In this document: in pieces, positions 36,665 through 46,900 of the stretch | How positions within the stretch are numbered: the stretch's first letter is position 1 | How the letters are laid out: every line of letters starts with the position of its first letter | From: Deltaproteobacteria bacterium | Lineage (GTDB): Bacteria; Desulfobacterota; Desulfomonilia; UBA1062 | Reading direction: 5' to 3' | Length of the DNA stretch: 64,000 bases | Assembly: GCA_018436855.1 (NCBI GenBank) | Contig: JAHDKO010000050.1 | Span: 1-64,000, forward strand | Program-made: the position numbers and the translations under genes | Notes under the pieces: generated by a model | Database searches by the model: none | What the model was told of the DNA's origin: nothing | Seen by the model: the letters and a program-made list of their open reading frames with translations, nothing else

Positions 36665-37318
36665 ATGATTATTCTTCAGGATGTCTCGAAGCTCTACCAC
36701 GACAGCACGTATGCCCTGCGGGATGTTACGTTCCAGGTCTCCAGAGGAGAATGCTGCTTCATTCTCGGCCCGTCGGGTGCCGGGAAGACGACCCTGCTCA
36801 AAATCCTCCATGTCATGGAGCGCCCGTCGAAGGGGCAGGTGTACCTGTTCGAGCGGGATGCCGGGAAGCTGAGCGGCCCCGATATCCAGGCGCTGAGGCA
36901 GCACATGGGCTTCATATTCCAGGACTACCGGCTCGTGGACGACTGGACCGTCTATGATAACATCGCGGTCATCCTCCAGATCCTGGGCAAGTCCTCGGGC
37001 TATATCCGCATAAGGATCTGGCAGATGCTCAAATGGGCCGGGCTGCAGCACAAGGTGTACGAACGTGCGGGAGACCTCTCGGGCGGAGAGAAGCAGCGGG
37101 TCGCCATTATCAGGGCGATCATCCATGATCCCGACATTCTCCTGGCCGACGAGCCCGTGGGAAGCCTCGACGACACCACGGCGCGCTTCGTGATGAACAT
37201 GTTCTACCGGCTCTATCGAAAGGGGACGACCCTCGTCATCGCAAGCCATCGGGAAGACCCCTTCATCGATTTCGCCCGGGTGATATCCCTGGACCGGGGG
37301 ATGATCGTGAACGAGTGA
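36665..37318 (+). CDS. ftsE: cell division ATP-binding protein FtsE
   Basis: The 217-residue ABC ATPase has Walker A GPSGAGKTTLLKIL (about 35-48), Q-loop FIFQDYRL, signature LSGGEKQRV (about 138-146), Walker B ILLADEPVGSLD and switch His in IASHRED. FtsE couples ATP hydrolysis to FtsX and so to septal murein hydrolases. The order ftsE-ftsX-envC here supports the call over a generic lipoprotein exporter. Confidence 0.92.
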   Translation: MIILQDVSKLYHDSTYALRDVTFQVSRGECCFILGPSGAGKTTLLKILHVMERPSKGQVYLFERDAGKLSGPDIQALRQHMGFIFQDYRLVDDWTVYDNIAVILQILGKSSGYIRIRIWQMLKWAGLQHKVYERAGDLSGGEKQRVAIIRAIIHDPDILLADEPVGSLDDTTARFVMNMFYRLYRKGTTLVIASHREDPFIDFARVISLDRGMIVNE

Positions 37319-37326
37319 GGAAACCC

Positions 37327-38196
37327 ATGATCAGGGCGCTCTACATTCTGAAACTGCTGGCAAGGGGGCTGGCCAGACGGCCATGGGGGAGCCTTGTCAC
37401 CCTGATCGCCTGCTGGTTCGCCATGTGCCAGCTGGTCCTCGTCTTCCATGCCGTCTCGTTCACCGGCCAGGCACGGATACTCCGCGGCACATCGAGCACT
37501 GTCATGGCCTACCTTTCCGGGAGGCAGCAGGAGAGCACCCTCCAGGAGATCAGAGACCGGATCGCAGTGATGAAGGAGGTGACCGCAGTCGAGTTCATTC
37601 CCTGCCGCGAAGGGCTCGACCGCCTGCGGCAGTGGCTCGGGCCCGATGACTCGCTGGTGGAGGACCTCGACCCGGGGATTCTTCCCGACGCCTTCGAGGT
37701 CAGGCTCAAGCCCGCGTATACGGGCTCGATCGCAGGGGTGGCCGCACGGATCGGGGAAATACCCCAGGTGGATGATGTCCGCTATGACCGGGGTGTCCTG
37801 GGCAGGGTGGCCGATGCGTATTACCCTATCGTCGTTGCGGGCATGGGCGTGGCCTTGGCCGTGATCCTGTCTCTTTCCCTGGTCGTGTTCCTGTCCATCC
37901 GCGTGGGCATGACTTCGCGCCGTCAGGAAATGGAGGTGCTCCATCTCCTGGGAGCCCGGCGATATTTCCTCTACTCGCCCTATCTCCTCGAGGCGCTCGT
38001 GTATGGTGCAGGGGGAGCCGCCCTGGCGCTCCTTACCCTTGAAGGGGTTCGTCTTCTCCTCACCGCCGGGGTGCCGGTCCTCAGTGATCTCCTGGCTCCC
38101 ATGCGTATCAGGCAGATGGTCGTCGTGATCGCGCTGCCCGGCTTCCTCAGCCTGCTGGGGGCTCACCTGGCCATCAGGCAGAGTACCGATGACTAG
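37327..38196 (+). CDS. ftsX: cell division protein FtsX
   Basis: The 289-residue protein has the FtsX plan: a cytosolic start, helix 1 (about 22-43), a periplasmic domain (about 44-165) with GLDRLRQWLGPDDSLVEDLD, then three helices. The periplasmic loop recruits the EnvC-type activator encoded next. ATG 37327 follows GAGGAAACCC. A GTG at 37315 overlaps the ftsE stop and is possible too. It overlaps the envC-like gene by eight bases. Confidence 0.9.
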   Translation: MIRALYILKLLARGLARRPWGSLVTLIACWFAMCQLVLVFHAVSFTGQARILRGTSSTVMAYLSGRQQESTLQEIRDRIAVMKEVTAVEFIPCREGLDRLRQWLGPDDSLVEDLDPGILPDAFEVRLKPAYTGSIAGVAARIGEIPQVDDVRYDRGVLGRVADAYYPIVVAGMGVALAVILSLSLVVFLSIRVGMTSRRQEMEVLHLLGARRYFLYSPYLLEALVYGAGGAALALLTLEGVRLLLTAGVPVLSDLLAPMRIRQMVVVIALPGFLSLLGAHLAIRQSTDD

Positions 38197-39256
38197 GCTC
38201 GCCATCGTATTCCTGATCATCCTGATCACTCTGCTCTCCCTTTCCGTGCTCGCAGCCGATGATCCGGCGCTCAAGCTCGAGGAGCTGACCAGGAAGGCCA
38301 AGGAAGTGGAAGGAACCTACCTCTCGGAAGAAAAAAAGCTGAAGTCCATGGACTCTGAGATACAGAGGATGCAGAACCGTATCGACAAGGTGAGGGCGAA
38401 TATCACGAGCAAGCAGGCCCAGATCGCGCTTCTCGACAAGGAACTGGCGGCTTACGAGACCAGCCTCGACACAGCGGAGAAGGGGATGCATTACCAGTGG
38501 GTCCTGCTCTACAAGGGAGCCTCTCTGGACTTGGTCAATGCGTACTACGGGCACGAGCGGTATTCCGGATACATCAACGCCGTCATCAGCGACCGCGCCC
38601 GGACCGTACGCGAGTACCAGAGCCTCAAGACGGATCGCGAGGCGACCAGGGAAAAGGCCCGGGAGCTGACGGAGCTTCTCAGGCAGGACCTGGCCGAGCT
38701 CGAGAAGACGGTGGGTGAGCTGGCCGTTCAGCGCGAACGGAAGACCCGGCTGGTCTCGTCCCTGAAGGGCCAGTCCAAGAAATATCAGGATCAGATACAG
38801 GATCTCCTGGAAGAAATCCATAAAAGTGCAGGTAAGGCCGTTGAGGCAGGTAAGGAGTTTCTGCTGAACAAGGGCAGTCTCCCCTGGCCGGTGGAGGGGA
38901 AGGTAGTGCGGAAGTTCGGCCCCTTCACCCTCCAGGGCGTTCCCCAGCGGTCTCAGGGCATAGACATCGAGGTCCAGGAAGGACTTCCGGTGAAGAGCGT
39001 GCACGCGGGCAAGGTCGTCTACTTCAACTGGATGGGAGGATACGGAAATACACTGATCCTCGATCACGGTGAGGGATATTACTCCATCTACAGTCACCTC
39101 CAGGAGGCCCTGAAGGTGGTGGGCGACATGGTTGTGCCCCAGGAAACCATCGGACGGGCAGGCCAGAGCGGGGATGTGCTCAAGCCGACCCTGCATTTCG
39201 AGATACGTTCACACGGGAAGGCCCAGGACCCTCATGCATGGCTGATGCGCAAATAG
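38189..39256 (+). CDS. envC: EnvC-like murein hydrolase activator (degenerate LytM)
   Basis: The 355-residue protein has a signal peptide (about 1-22, ending SVLAADD), two long coiled-coil stretches (about 25-90 and 145-215), and a C-terminal LytM/M23 domain (about 235-350). The zinc ligands are largely lost. Where active enzymes have HxGxD, it has SQGIDIEV. The final HxH motif is TLHFEI, so its first His is gone. SHLQ is kept. This matches EnvC, which activates amidases and is not itself a hydrolase. It is in operon order after ftsEX. Confidence 0.9.
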   Translation: MTRLAIVFLIILITLLSLSVLAADDPALKLEELTRKAKEVEGTYLSEEKKLKSMDSEIQRMQNRIDKVRANITSKQAQIALLDKELAAYETSLDTAEKGMHYQWVLLYKGASLDLVNAYYGHERYSGYINAVISDRARTVREYQSLKTDREATREKARELTELLRQDLAELEKTVGELAVQRERKTRLVSSLKGQSKKYQDQIQDLLEEIHKSAGKAVEAGKEFLLNKGSLPWPVEGKVVRKFGPFTLQGVPQRSQGIDIEVQEGLPVKSVHAGKVVYFNWMGGYGNTLILDHGEGYYSIYSHLQEALKVVGDMVVPQETIGRAGQSGDVLKPTLHFEIRSHGKAQDPHAWLMRK

Positions 39257-39326
39257 TATGTGTTTTATCGTAACTAGATATATGATATAGGCGATAAGGA
39301 ATGTTGTATACTCTATGGGAGCGTGT

Positions 39327-40619
39327 ATGAAAATTCATAAGATTTTCATCCTTGGGGGGGTGGTTGCCTGTATCTTCCTTGCCGGCGTGGGGGCAAACTT
39401 CACCAAGGTTCTCAGTGCCGACATGTCGGGGGTCTATCCTCAGCTCGAGAAGTTCACCGACTGCCTGGGCATTATCGAGAAGAGCTATGTGGAGGACGTG
39501 ACGCCTGAGAAACTCATCGAGGGGGCGATCAAGGGGATGGTTTCCGTCCTGGATCCCCATTCTGCGTACCTGACCAAGGAAGGATACAAGGAGATGCAGA
39601 TCAGCACCACCGGGTCATTCGGAGGGCTCGGTATCGAGATCGGCGTTCGCGACGACGTGCTCACCGTCATCTCTCCCATCGAGGGCACCCCGGCCTTCCA
39701 CGCCGGAGTGCTCCCCGGCGACCGGATCGTCAAGATCGACGGGAAATCCACGGTCGACATGAGTCTCGAAGACGCGGTCAAGCTTCTCAGGGGTCCGAAA
39801 GGCACCCAGGTGGTCATCACCATCCTCAGGGACAAGCAGGAAAAACCCGTGGACATGACCATCACCCGGGCCATGATCCACATCGAGAGCGTGAAGGTGG
39901 AGATGCTCGATCCCGGTTATGGATATATCAAGGTGCGGAATTTCCAGGTGGACACGGCCGACGATATCCGCAGCGCATTGGAGGAGATGGGGCCCCTGAA
40001 GGGTCTGATTCTCGACCTGCGGTATAATCCGGGCGGGCTGCTCGACCAGGCGGTCTCGGTGAGCGATCTCTTCCTCGAAAGCGGCCTGATCGTCTACACC
40101 GACGGCAGAAGGCCGGAGGAAAAAACGGAATACCGGGCGCGCAAGGAGGGGACCTTCGAGGGGTTCCCCATGATCGTGCTGATCAACGGCGGCAGCGCCA
40201 GTGCCGCGGAGATCGTGTCCGGCGCACTGCAGGACAACAAGCGCGCCATCGTGGTCGGGGTCAAGAGCTTCGGCAAGGCATCGGTGCAGAGCATCAGACC
40301 CTTGAGCGACGGATCGGCCCTGAAGCTCACGGTTGCCCGTTACTACACACCGTCCGGGAGGTCCATCCAGGCCACCGGAATCGAGCCCGATATCCGGGTG
40401 GAGCAGAAGATGCAGGCCTCGGGCACAGAAGAGTCCCCCAGCCAGGCCTTCCTGAGGGAGGAGGATCTCGAAGATCACCTGATACCCGATGCCGGGGGGA
40501 AGAGCTCCGACGGAGAATTCCGCTCTGAAGAACTTCTGGACAATGATTATCAGCTCAAGTACGGGCTTGACCTGCTCAAGTCCTGGGAGGTGTTCCACTG
40601 GGTCAGAAAGGCGGCATGA
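39327..40619 (+). CDS. ctpA: C-terminal processing peptidase (CtpA, family S41A)
   Basis: The 430-residue protease has an N-terminal signal anchor (IFILGGVVACIFLAGVGANF), a PDZ domain (about 85-170, with FGGLGIEIGVRDDVLTVISP) and the S41 core. The catalytic Ser is in GGSASAAEIVSGAL and the Lys in KSFGKASVQS. It cleaves C-termini of periplasmic proteins, including wall hydrolases in other bacteria, which suits its place after ftsEX-envC. ATG 39327 is preceded by GGGAG. A TATACT box at 39307-39312 is too close to be sure of. It overlaps the next gene by ATGA. Confidence 0.95.
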   Translation: MKIHKIFILGGVVACIFLAGVGANFTKVLSADMSGVYPQLEKFTDCLGIIEKSYVEDVTPEKLIEGAIKGMVSVLDPHSAYLTKEGYKEMQISTTGSFGGLGIEIGVRDDVLTVISPIEGTPAFHAGVLPGDRIVKIDGKSTVDMSLEDAVKLLRGPKGTQVVITILRDKQEKPVDMTITRAMIHIESVKVEMLDPGYGYIKVRNFQVDTADDIRSALEEMGPLKGLILDLRYNPGGLLDQAVSVSDLFLESGLIVYTDGRRPEEKTEYRARKEGTFEGFPMIVLINGGSASAAEIVSGALQDNKRAIVVGVKSFGKASVQSIRPLSDGSALKLTVARYYTPSGRSIQATGIEPDIRVEQKMQASGTEESPSQAFLREEDLEDHLIPDAGGKSSDGEFRSEELLDNDYQLKYGLDLLKSWEVFHWVRKAA

Positions 40620-41686
40620 AAAGACGCAGCAGCAGGCGGAAGAATCAAAAGAACATTCTGACCATCGTCATTGTCGCCCTGATCGTCATCGCTGGGGCGG
40701 CCGCCCTGATCATCATGACGCAGGGCGGCGGGAAGGAGCCGGATCAGGCCGGGGTGCCCGCCAGAGAGAACGGGTCTCCCGAGCTCCTGATCAAGGGCTG
40801 CCTCTTCGAGCTTGATATTTCCAGAAGAGACGTCCGGTTCTCCGGCCACGCGGTCGATGTGACTCTCCGCAAGCCGCTTTCCGAAGTAATGCTCTCCCGG
40901 GCCTTCTCGCCCGTCAAGGACGTGGGAGACCTGAGCATTGAGAGCGCCAGGCATGTGCGGGTCATCATCGACGGGCGGACATGGAACATCCGTTTCTTCG
41001 GGGCGCCCGGGAAGACCGCCCGGTGCGCCATCATCGTCGATGACATGGGGCTGAACCTGAAGTGGGCGAAAGATTTCTGCACCATCGATGCAGATCTCAC
41101 CTTCTCCGTGCTGCCGGACAGGCCGTTTTCGGAAAAGGCGGCAAGGTATCTCCACGACAGGGGCAAAGAAGTGCTGCTGCACCTGCCCATGCAGGGCAAT
41201 GGAATGGATCCGGGCAAGGGGGCGATCTATCAGCACATGTCCCGCTCGGAGATCCGATCTGTCCTGCGGCACAATATGCAGAGCGTGCCCCACGTCAAAG
41301 GCGTGAACAACCACATGGGCTCCCGGATAACCGCCGATCCGGACATCATGCGGGTGGTGCTCGAGGATATCAGAGACCGGGGGCTGTTCTTCGTGGACAG
41401 CCTGACCACCAGCAAGTCCGTGTGCAGGGCACTGGCGCCCGAAATAGGCATCTCCATGATCGCCCGGGATGTTTTCCTTGACAATGAACGCACCGATTCC
41501 TATATCGTCTCCCAGATCGACAAGCTGGTGAAGATTTCACGGTACTACTCGGATGCCGTGGCCATCTGTCATCCCTATCCGGAGACCTTGGCAGTGCTTG
41601 CGCGGGAGATTCCGAGGATCAGGGATCAGGGGGTCGAGATCGTACGCGTGTCAAAGCTGATCGACTCTGCAGAAGGCTCTCCATGA
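40616..41686 (+). CDS. divergent polysaccharide deacetylase (YibQ/DUF610 family)
   Basis: The 356-residue protein has a cytosolic basic start, one anchor helix (about 14-36) and a divergent polysaccharide deacetylase domain (from about 135). Typical motifs are CAIIVDDMGLN, VLLHLPMQGNG, GVNNHMGSRIT and AICHPYPETL. Family members are often found beside ctpA and envC. Substrate is unknown, but a periplasmic glycan or peptidoglycan-related role fits the context. Translation is coupled to ctpA by ATGA. Confidence 0.9.
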   Translation: MKRRSSRRKNQKNILTIVIVALIVIAGAAALIIMTQGGGKEPDQAGVPARENGSPELLIKGCLFELDISRRDVRFSGHAVDVTLRKPLSEVMLSRAFSPVKDVGDLSIESARHVRVIIDGRTWNIRFFGAPGKTARCAIIVDDMGLNLKWAKDFCTIDADLTFSVLPDRPFSEKAARYLHDRGKEVLLHLPMQGNGMDPGKGAIYQHMSRSEIRSVLRHNMQSVPHVKGVNNHMGSRITADPDIMRVVLEDIRDRGLFFVDSLTTSKSVCRALAPEIGISMIARDVFLDNERTDSYIVSQIDKLVKISRYYSDAVAICHPYPETLAVLAREIPRIRDQGVEIVRVSKLIDSAEGSP

Positions 41687-41711
41687 GGAATTTTGGGAGG
41701 TTTTGCATTGA

Positions 41712-41740
41712 TTGACTCGATATATGCTTTGGGCTATACA
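41712..41740 (+). promoter_or_regulatory. strong sigma-70-type promoter of the NusG paralogue and hflX
   Basis: TTGACT (41712-41717) and TATACA (41735-41740) are separated by 17 bases. The predicted transcript starts near 41747, 14 bases before the ATG, with GGAG in between. Confidence 0.65.
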
Positions 41741-41760
41741 GAGCTGGTGGAGCATGGGGA

Positions 41761-42261
41761 ATGAAGCAGTGGTTCGTGGTTCAGACCAATCCGAAGGAGG
41801 ACGACGTTGCCTGTATGGTCCTCAGGCAGCAGGGGGTCGGAATTTATCAGCCTTTCATGGAGAAGTATGTCTTTCATGCCAGGAAAAAGGTCCTCAAGAA
41901 ATACCCCTTGTTTCCCAACTACATCTTCGCCAACATCGCACCTACGGAAGAAGAATATCATAAGATCAGGTGGTGCCGCGGGGTCAGGAGGATTCTTCTG
42001 GACAACTATCAGCCCGTGCCCATCGACGACGATTTCATCCGCGGCCTGTGCACCCTGGAGGACAAGGATTCCGGCACCATCAAGAAGCCGGTTTCTTTTG
42101 TCCCCGGAGACGTGGTGCGGGTCAAGTCCGGTCCCATGAAGGACCTCTACGGCGTGTTCGAGGCCTGGGGCTCCGACGAGGGCCGGGTGAAGATCCTCAT
42201 CGAGATGGTGAGCAACCGGGCAAAGGTCGTCATGCACGCCTCGCTCATCGAGAAGGCGTGA
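41761..42261 (+). CDS. NusG-like transcription (anti)termination factor, RfaH/UpxY type
   Basis: The 166-residue protein has an N-terminal NGN domain (about 2-100: WFVVQTNPKEDDVACMVLRQ, and LFPNYIFANI) and a C-terminal KOW motif (PGDVVRVKSGPMKDLYGVFE, about 117-136). The ending differs from housekeeping NusG, and the context (no secE, rplK) shows it is a paralogue. Such specialised factors usually control long envelope or polysaccharide operons. Its target is not evident. It has its own promoter and precedes hflX by 19 bases. Confidence 0.87.
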   Translation: MKQWFVVQTNPKEDDVACMVLRQQGVGIYQPFMEKYVFHARKKVLKKYPLFPNYIFANIAPTEEEYHKIRWCRGVRRILLDNYQPVPIDDDFIRGLCTLEDKDSGTIKKPVSFVPGDVVRVKSGPMKDLYGVFEAWGSDEGRVKILIEMVSNRAKVVMHASLIEKA

Positions 42262-42280
42262 GAACATAAAGGAGCGTTCC

Positions 42281-43906
42281 ATACAGAACGTTTACGGCAA
42301 TTCGAAGTCACTGAAGGCATCGGAGCTCAAATCCCTCGAGCGCCTCTACCGGAGAAGGGTTCCTCCGCAGTCGGTCATCACCCAAGAGCTCGCATTGGAG
42401 ATATCCAGGCTTTCCCGGGAAATCGGCATCCAGATAGGTCTCCTTCTCAGCCGCCAGGGCATGGTGGAGTACGTGATAGCAGGAACCGCAACCGGACTGT
42501 CCATCCCCGGGCTGGAGCGGATGCGCACCCATCCCGGCAGGCTCCAGGGGTTGCGGCTCATCCATACGCACCTCGGCCCGGGCGGGCTGGATTTCGAGGA
42601 TCTCACCGACCTCGCCAAGCTGAGGCTCGATATGATCTACGCCATCGAGGTCATGGACAACGGTGACCCCGGAGACGCCCACGGGGCGCATCTCCTCCCT
42701 GCGGGCGAGGAGGGGGCGGTGTGGAACGTTCTCGACCCTGCGCCGACCTTTCGTCTGGACCTGCCCTTTGACGAGTTCATCACGGCGCTCGAAGCCGAAA
42801 TCAACCGGAAGCACAAGGCCCTGAGCCGAGGGGCGGGCGAGGACAGGGCCATCCTCGTGGCCGTGGTGCCCTCCCTGTCCGAAGACGCGAAGATCGCGAT
42901 CTCAGAGCTCCAGTCCCTCGCGAAGTCCGCAGGGATCACCGTGCTGGACACCATTGTCCAGCGGCGGGAGAAGCCCGATCCCAAGTATATCGTGGGCAAG
43001 GGGAAGGTCTCTGAGATCAGCATCAAGGCCCTGGCCCTGGACGCCAACCTGCTCGTCTTCGACCAGGAGCTTTCGCCCTCCCAGGCGCGGTCCGTCTCAG
43101 AGGTGGCCGAGCTGAGGGTCATCGACCGGACCCAGCTCATCCTGGACATCTTCGCCCGCAGGGCAAAGACCAAGGAGGGCAAGATCCAGGTCGAGCTTGC
43201 CCAGCTCCGCTACAACATGCCCAGGCTGGTGGGGAAGAATCCTTTTCTGAGCCGTCTCGCAGGCGGCATCGGCACCAGGGGCCCCGGCGAATCCAGGCTC
43301 GAGGTGGACAGGAGGAAGGCAAAGAACCGGATGACCAGGCTCGAGCGGGAAACCCGCGGGATCAGCCGGAAGCGCAGGCTTACCCGTCTCAGGAGGAGCA
43401 GGGGAGAGGTGCCGGTCATCTCCATCATCGGGTACACCAATTCGGGCAAGTCCACCCTGCTCAACACCCTGACCAAAAGCCGGGTGCTGGCGGCGGACAT
43501 GCCGTTCGCCACCCTGGACCCGTCGAGCAAGCGCCTGAGGTTCCCCCGGGACGTGGAGGTGATCATCACGGACACGGTGGGCTTTATCCGCGATCTGCCG
43601 AACGATCTGCGCGCCGCGTTCATGGCCACCCTCGAGGAGCTCGAGGACGCCAACCTGCTCCTGGAGGTCATCGATCTTTCCGATCCCCATCTGGAGTACC
43701 GGATGCAGGCCGTGGACGAGATCCTCAAGCAGTTGAACCTTCAGGACAAGCAGAGGCTTAAGGTATTCAACAAGGCCGACCGGTGCCCGCCCGATTTTGC
43801 CGAAACCATCACCCGCCGCTACGGCGGCGTCGCCATATCCGCGCTGGACCGCTCCACCTTGAAGCCCCTGATCGAGAAGATGGAATCCTTCTTCCTCGAA
43901 AAGTAA
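42281..43906 (+). CDS. hflX: ribosome-associated GTPase HflX, apparent AUA start
   Basis: The 541-residue protein (from 42281) has the HflX N-terminal domain, glycine-rich linker (GTRGPGESRLEVDRRK) and a G domain with P-loop GYTNSGKSTLL, DTVGFIRDLP and FNKADRC. HflX splits stalled ribosomes and acts in stress. The first ATG/GTG/TTG in frame is TTG 42395, but the 38 codons before it (VYGNSKSLKASELKSLERLY, then RRRVPPQSV) encode the family's conserved start. The only well-placed initiation site is ATA 42281, with AAAGGAG six bases upstream. An in-frame stop lies at 42209. The start could instead be CTG 42311 or reflect a sequence error. Confidence 0.92.
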   Translation: MQNVYGNSKSLKASELKSLERLYRRRVPPQSVITQELALEISRLSREIGIQIGLLLSRQGMVEYVIAGTATGLSIPGLERMRTHPGRLQGLRLIHTHLGPGGLDFEDLTDLAKLRLDMIYAIEVMDNGDPGDAHGAHLLPAGEEGAVWNVLDPAPTFRLDLPFDEFITALEAEINRKHKALSRGAGEDRAILVAVVPSLSEDAKIAISELQSLAKSAGITVLDTIVQRREKPDPKYIVGKGKVSEISIKALALDANLLVFDQELSPSQARSVSEVAELRVIDRTQLILDIFARRAKTKEGKIQVELAQLRYNMPRLVGKNPFLSRLAGGIGTRGPGESRLEVDRRKAKNRMTRLERETRGISRKRRLTRLRRSRGEVPVISIIGYTNSGKSTLLNTLTKSRVLAADMPFATLDPSSKRLRFPRDVEVIITDTVGFIRDLPNDLRAAFMATLEELEDANLLLEVIDLSDPHLEYRMQAVDEILKQLNLQDKQRLKVFNKADRCPPDFAETITRRYGGVAISALDRSTLKPLIEKMESFFLEK

Positions 43907-43972
43907 TCGGGGACGGGTTCACATTTCTCTTCCTGCTTGCCGGCCCATACCGGCGCCGTCCTCGGGTGGCGA

Positions 43973-46900
43973 TCAATCCTTTTTCGGCACGTACTTGCGG
44001 AACTCGTGGCGGATCTCGGCCGGGAGGCCGAGCGCGCGCACGATGGATTCCCTGATGGGATTCGAGATGGTCTCCAGGGGTGCGATCTGCACCAAGGGGT
44101 CGTCCGCGTGCCCGGTCACCTTCAGGCTCACCACCAGGAGCCGGCCGCTGTCGCCGGTAAGCACCCACCCGAGAAGGGGAATCCAGCTGATCGCCTTATC
44201 CACGGTCTCGAAAGGCTGTATGCCCAGGACGGCATCGATGTTCCTGGTCTTGAGCGAATATTTTCCCACCGCCGAGAGCTGAAGGGAATTGCTGTCGAGG
44301 TAGAAGTCGTCGAAGCTCATCACGCCGTCATCGACCCGGAAGGTGCACGTGATGATGTTGTACGGAAAATTCCTGCTGGTGAGCTCGATGTCGCGGGTCT
44401 GGACGATCTTGTAGACATTGAGCAGTGCGAATATCCTGGATGCCAGGGCGTATTTCTTGAGCCGGCCGTTCTTGGCCACCAGGTTCATGGTGCCGTTTAC
44501 GGACCCTTTCTCTCCGGATAGATGACCGCTCAGATCCATCGTCCCCCTGATCCAGTCCTGTTCCTCTGACACCACATCGAAAAAACGGGCGATGTTGGCA
44601 TTGAGCAGGGCAAAGGTGATATCGAAGGAAAGGACCCTGGACAGGTCGGTGGAAAGCGAGCCCTGTATTGTGCCCGACTCGCCGTGGGTGCGGATATCGG
44701 AAAGGGTGAGCACCCCGTCCTTCAGCGAGGCGTCTGCATGGGCCTCATCCACCGGCATGCCGTAGAGATCGAGATCGAGGAATCTGATGTGCCCGGCGGC
44801 GGTGTACGCCGCCGGATCACCCAAGGCGTCCGTGATTTTTTCCTCCAGGGGGAGGGACAGGCCCTCGATGGTGATGTCTCCCCTGAAAACGGGTTTGGGT
44901 GCGAGGACGAGCATGCCGTCTGAAACCGTGATCTTCCGATCGTCCGCAAGCACCTGCATGCCGCTGCTTTTCAGCACCTTGCCCGACATGAGGACAGGTC
45001 CGTCGAGGGTGATGATGGAGCCGTTCACGGATACCTGTGCCTGCCTGCATCTGAGAGCGCCGTGGAGGGTTGTCTCTTCTCCCCACCCGATGTCCACCTC
45101 TCCGCTCACCTCACCGGAGAGCGCCCGGTCCGCATCGGCCTGCACCGCAACCAGATGGCTCAGATCCAGCAGTCCCTTGAGACGGACCGCGCCCCGTGCG
45201 GGGCCCATATGCCCTGATATGGCGAGCTTTTCCGGAGAGGCGGGGAGGATTTCTCCGGTAAAATCCAGGGAGAGCTCGGGCCTGATCCTGCCCGTGACCT
45301 GCACTGCCGCCTCCACCGGATTCTGCCTGAGCCTGTAGGCGGCTCCTAGAAGCTCGAAGCGGTCCGTGCGGATATCCGCCCTGGCGGAAATCTCCGGCCC
45401 TGTTCCCGTACCCCTGATCTTGAGAACGGTGCCTTTCCCGAATGAAAACCTCTCGGAGCTGAGCACGCCGTCCACGGTTGCCTGGAATGACGATTTCTGC
45501 TCCCCGAAGGGATCGGCAAGGGAGATCATGAGGGATCTGATGCGGTGGCCACCCGCGACGAGGTTCGAGGATATTTCCAGGGGAGAGGAAAAGTCCGCTG
45601 CCGCGACCATGCCGCTGTGATCGCGGACCGCCTGCCCGCCCCACTGATAGGCGCAATGATCCAGGGCGAGGCTGCCCTTGACGACAAAGGCTTTCTCGGC
45701 CTCCTCATCAAAATACGTGTTCACTGCCGCGGATACCCGTCCCCCGCTGACGCGGGAGACACCCTCGAAGAGGTCGAGGGCATACTCAGGCAGTCCTACT
45801 GCGTTCCAGGTATCCAGAAAATCCCGGGCAGGCATGTCCGCCTTCACATCTACACCGATTTTCAAGCCCGGATGAATGATCCCCGGGAATGAAAGGTCGA
45901 CCTTTTCGATGACAGAGCCGTTCATTATTCCCCGGAGGTCCCTGAAAACGATGCCGCCGTTTCCGTATGCCACCCGGCCGGTGATATCCGTGATCCTTTC
46001 GGGGCCGAAGCCGGCGCCGAAGCTCTGCCCCGAGAGATCCTGGATCACCATGATGCGGTCGATGAACCGGGTGAAGTGCACGAGCTCATCCACGCTGCCT
46101 TCATAGTGTGCCGATGCGAAGCGGGACATCCCGCCGCGGATCTGAGTGGTGAGGAGGGTTTCCAGCCAGTCATCAAATTCGTGCGTGGGGAGAAGGTCCA
46201 CGATCTTTTCGTATTCGAAGGTGTCCGAGCTCAGATCGAGCGAGATCTTTGCGCCGGTTTTTTTTCGGGGCCCCATGATCTTTCCGGTACCGTCCACCCG
46301 GACCAGGGGGGTCCTCAGCGATATCTCATGGATATCCAGAACCCGGTCGTCGCCCTGTGCCCCGAGGGCCAGCTCCAGCGTTTCGATCCCGGTTTGAGAC
46401 CAGGGAAGGACCACGCGCTCGCCGGAGACACGGACACCCGAGGAAATGCCTTCACCGGACCAGGCGAAATCCGCATCCATATCCAGGATGCCCTGCATTC
46501 CTTGTGCAAGCCGCGAGAGGTCAATGTTGCGTGAGGTGACGGACCCCTCCCACCCCCTTGTGCGCCGGATGGAGATCTCCGTCTGTCCACCGAGAACCTC
46601 TGCCTCGAGCTCCACCTTTTCCGGGCAGATGGTGCCGCTGGCCGATTCCAGAACGTTCCTGCGGGTCCGGCCCCGAAAGGCAAGGGAGCCGTTATGGATG
46701 ACCACGGTTGTCACACCCGGGGACCGCTGCGGGTTTGTCAATTTATTGACGGAACCCCTGTCCAGGGTGATCCGGGGTTCCTCCAAGGTCAGCGACGAGA
46801 GCTGGAGACCTCCGAAAAAGGCATTCCACAAAGATGTGCGGGCCCTGATCTGCCGCGCCTTGAGGAGGGGCTCTTCCGGGTCCCCGACCACGACATGATC

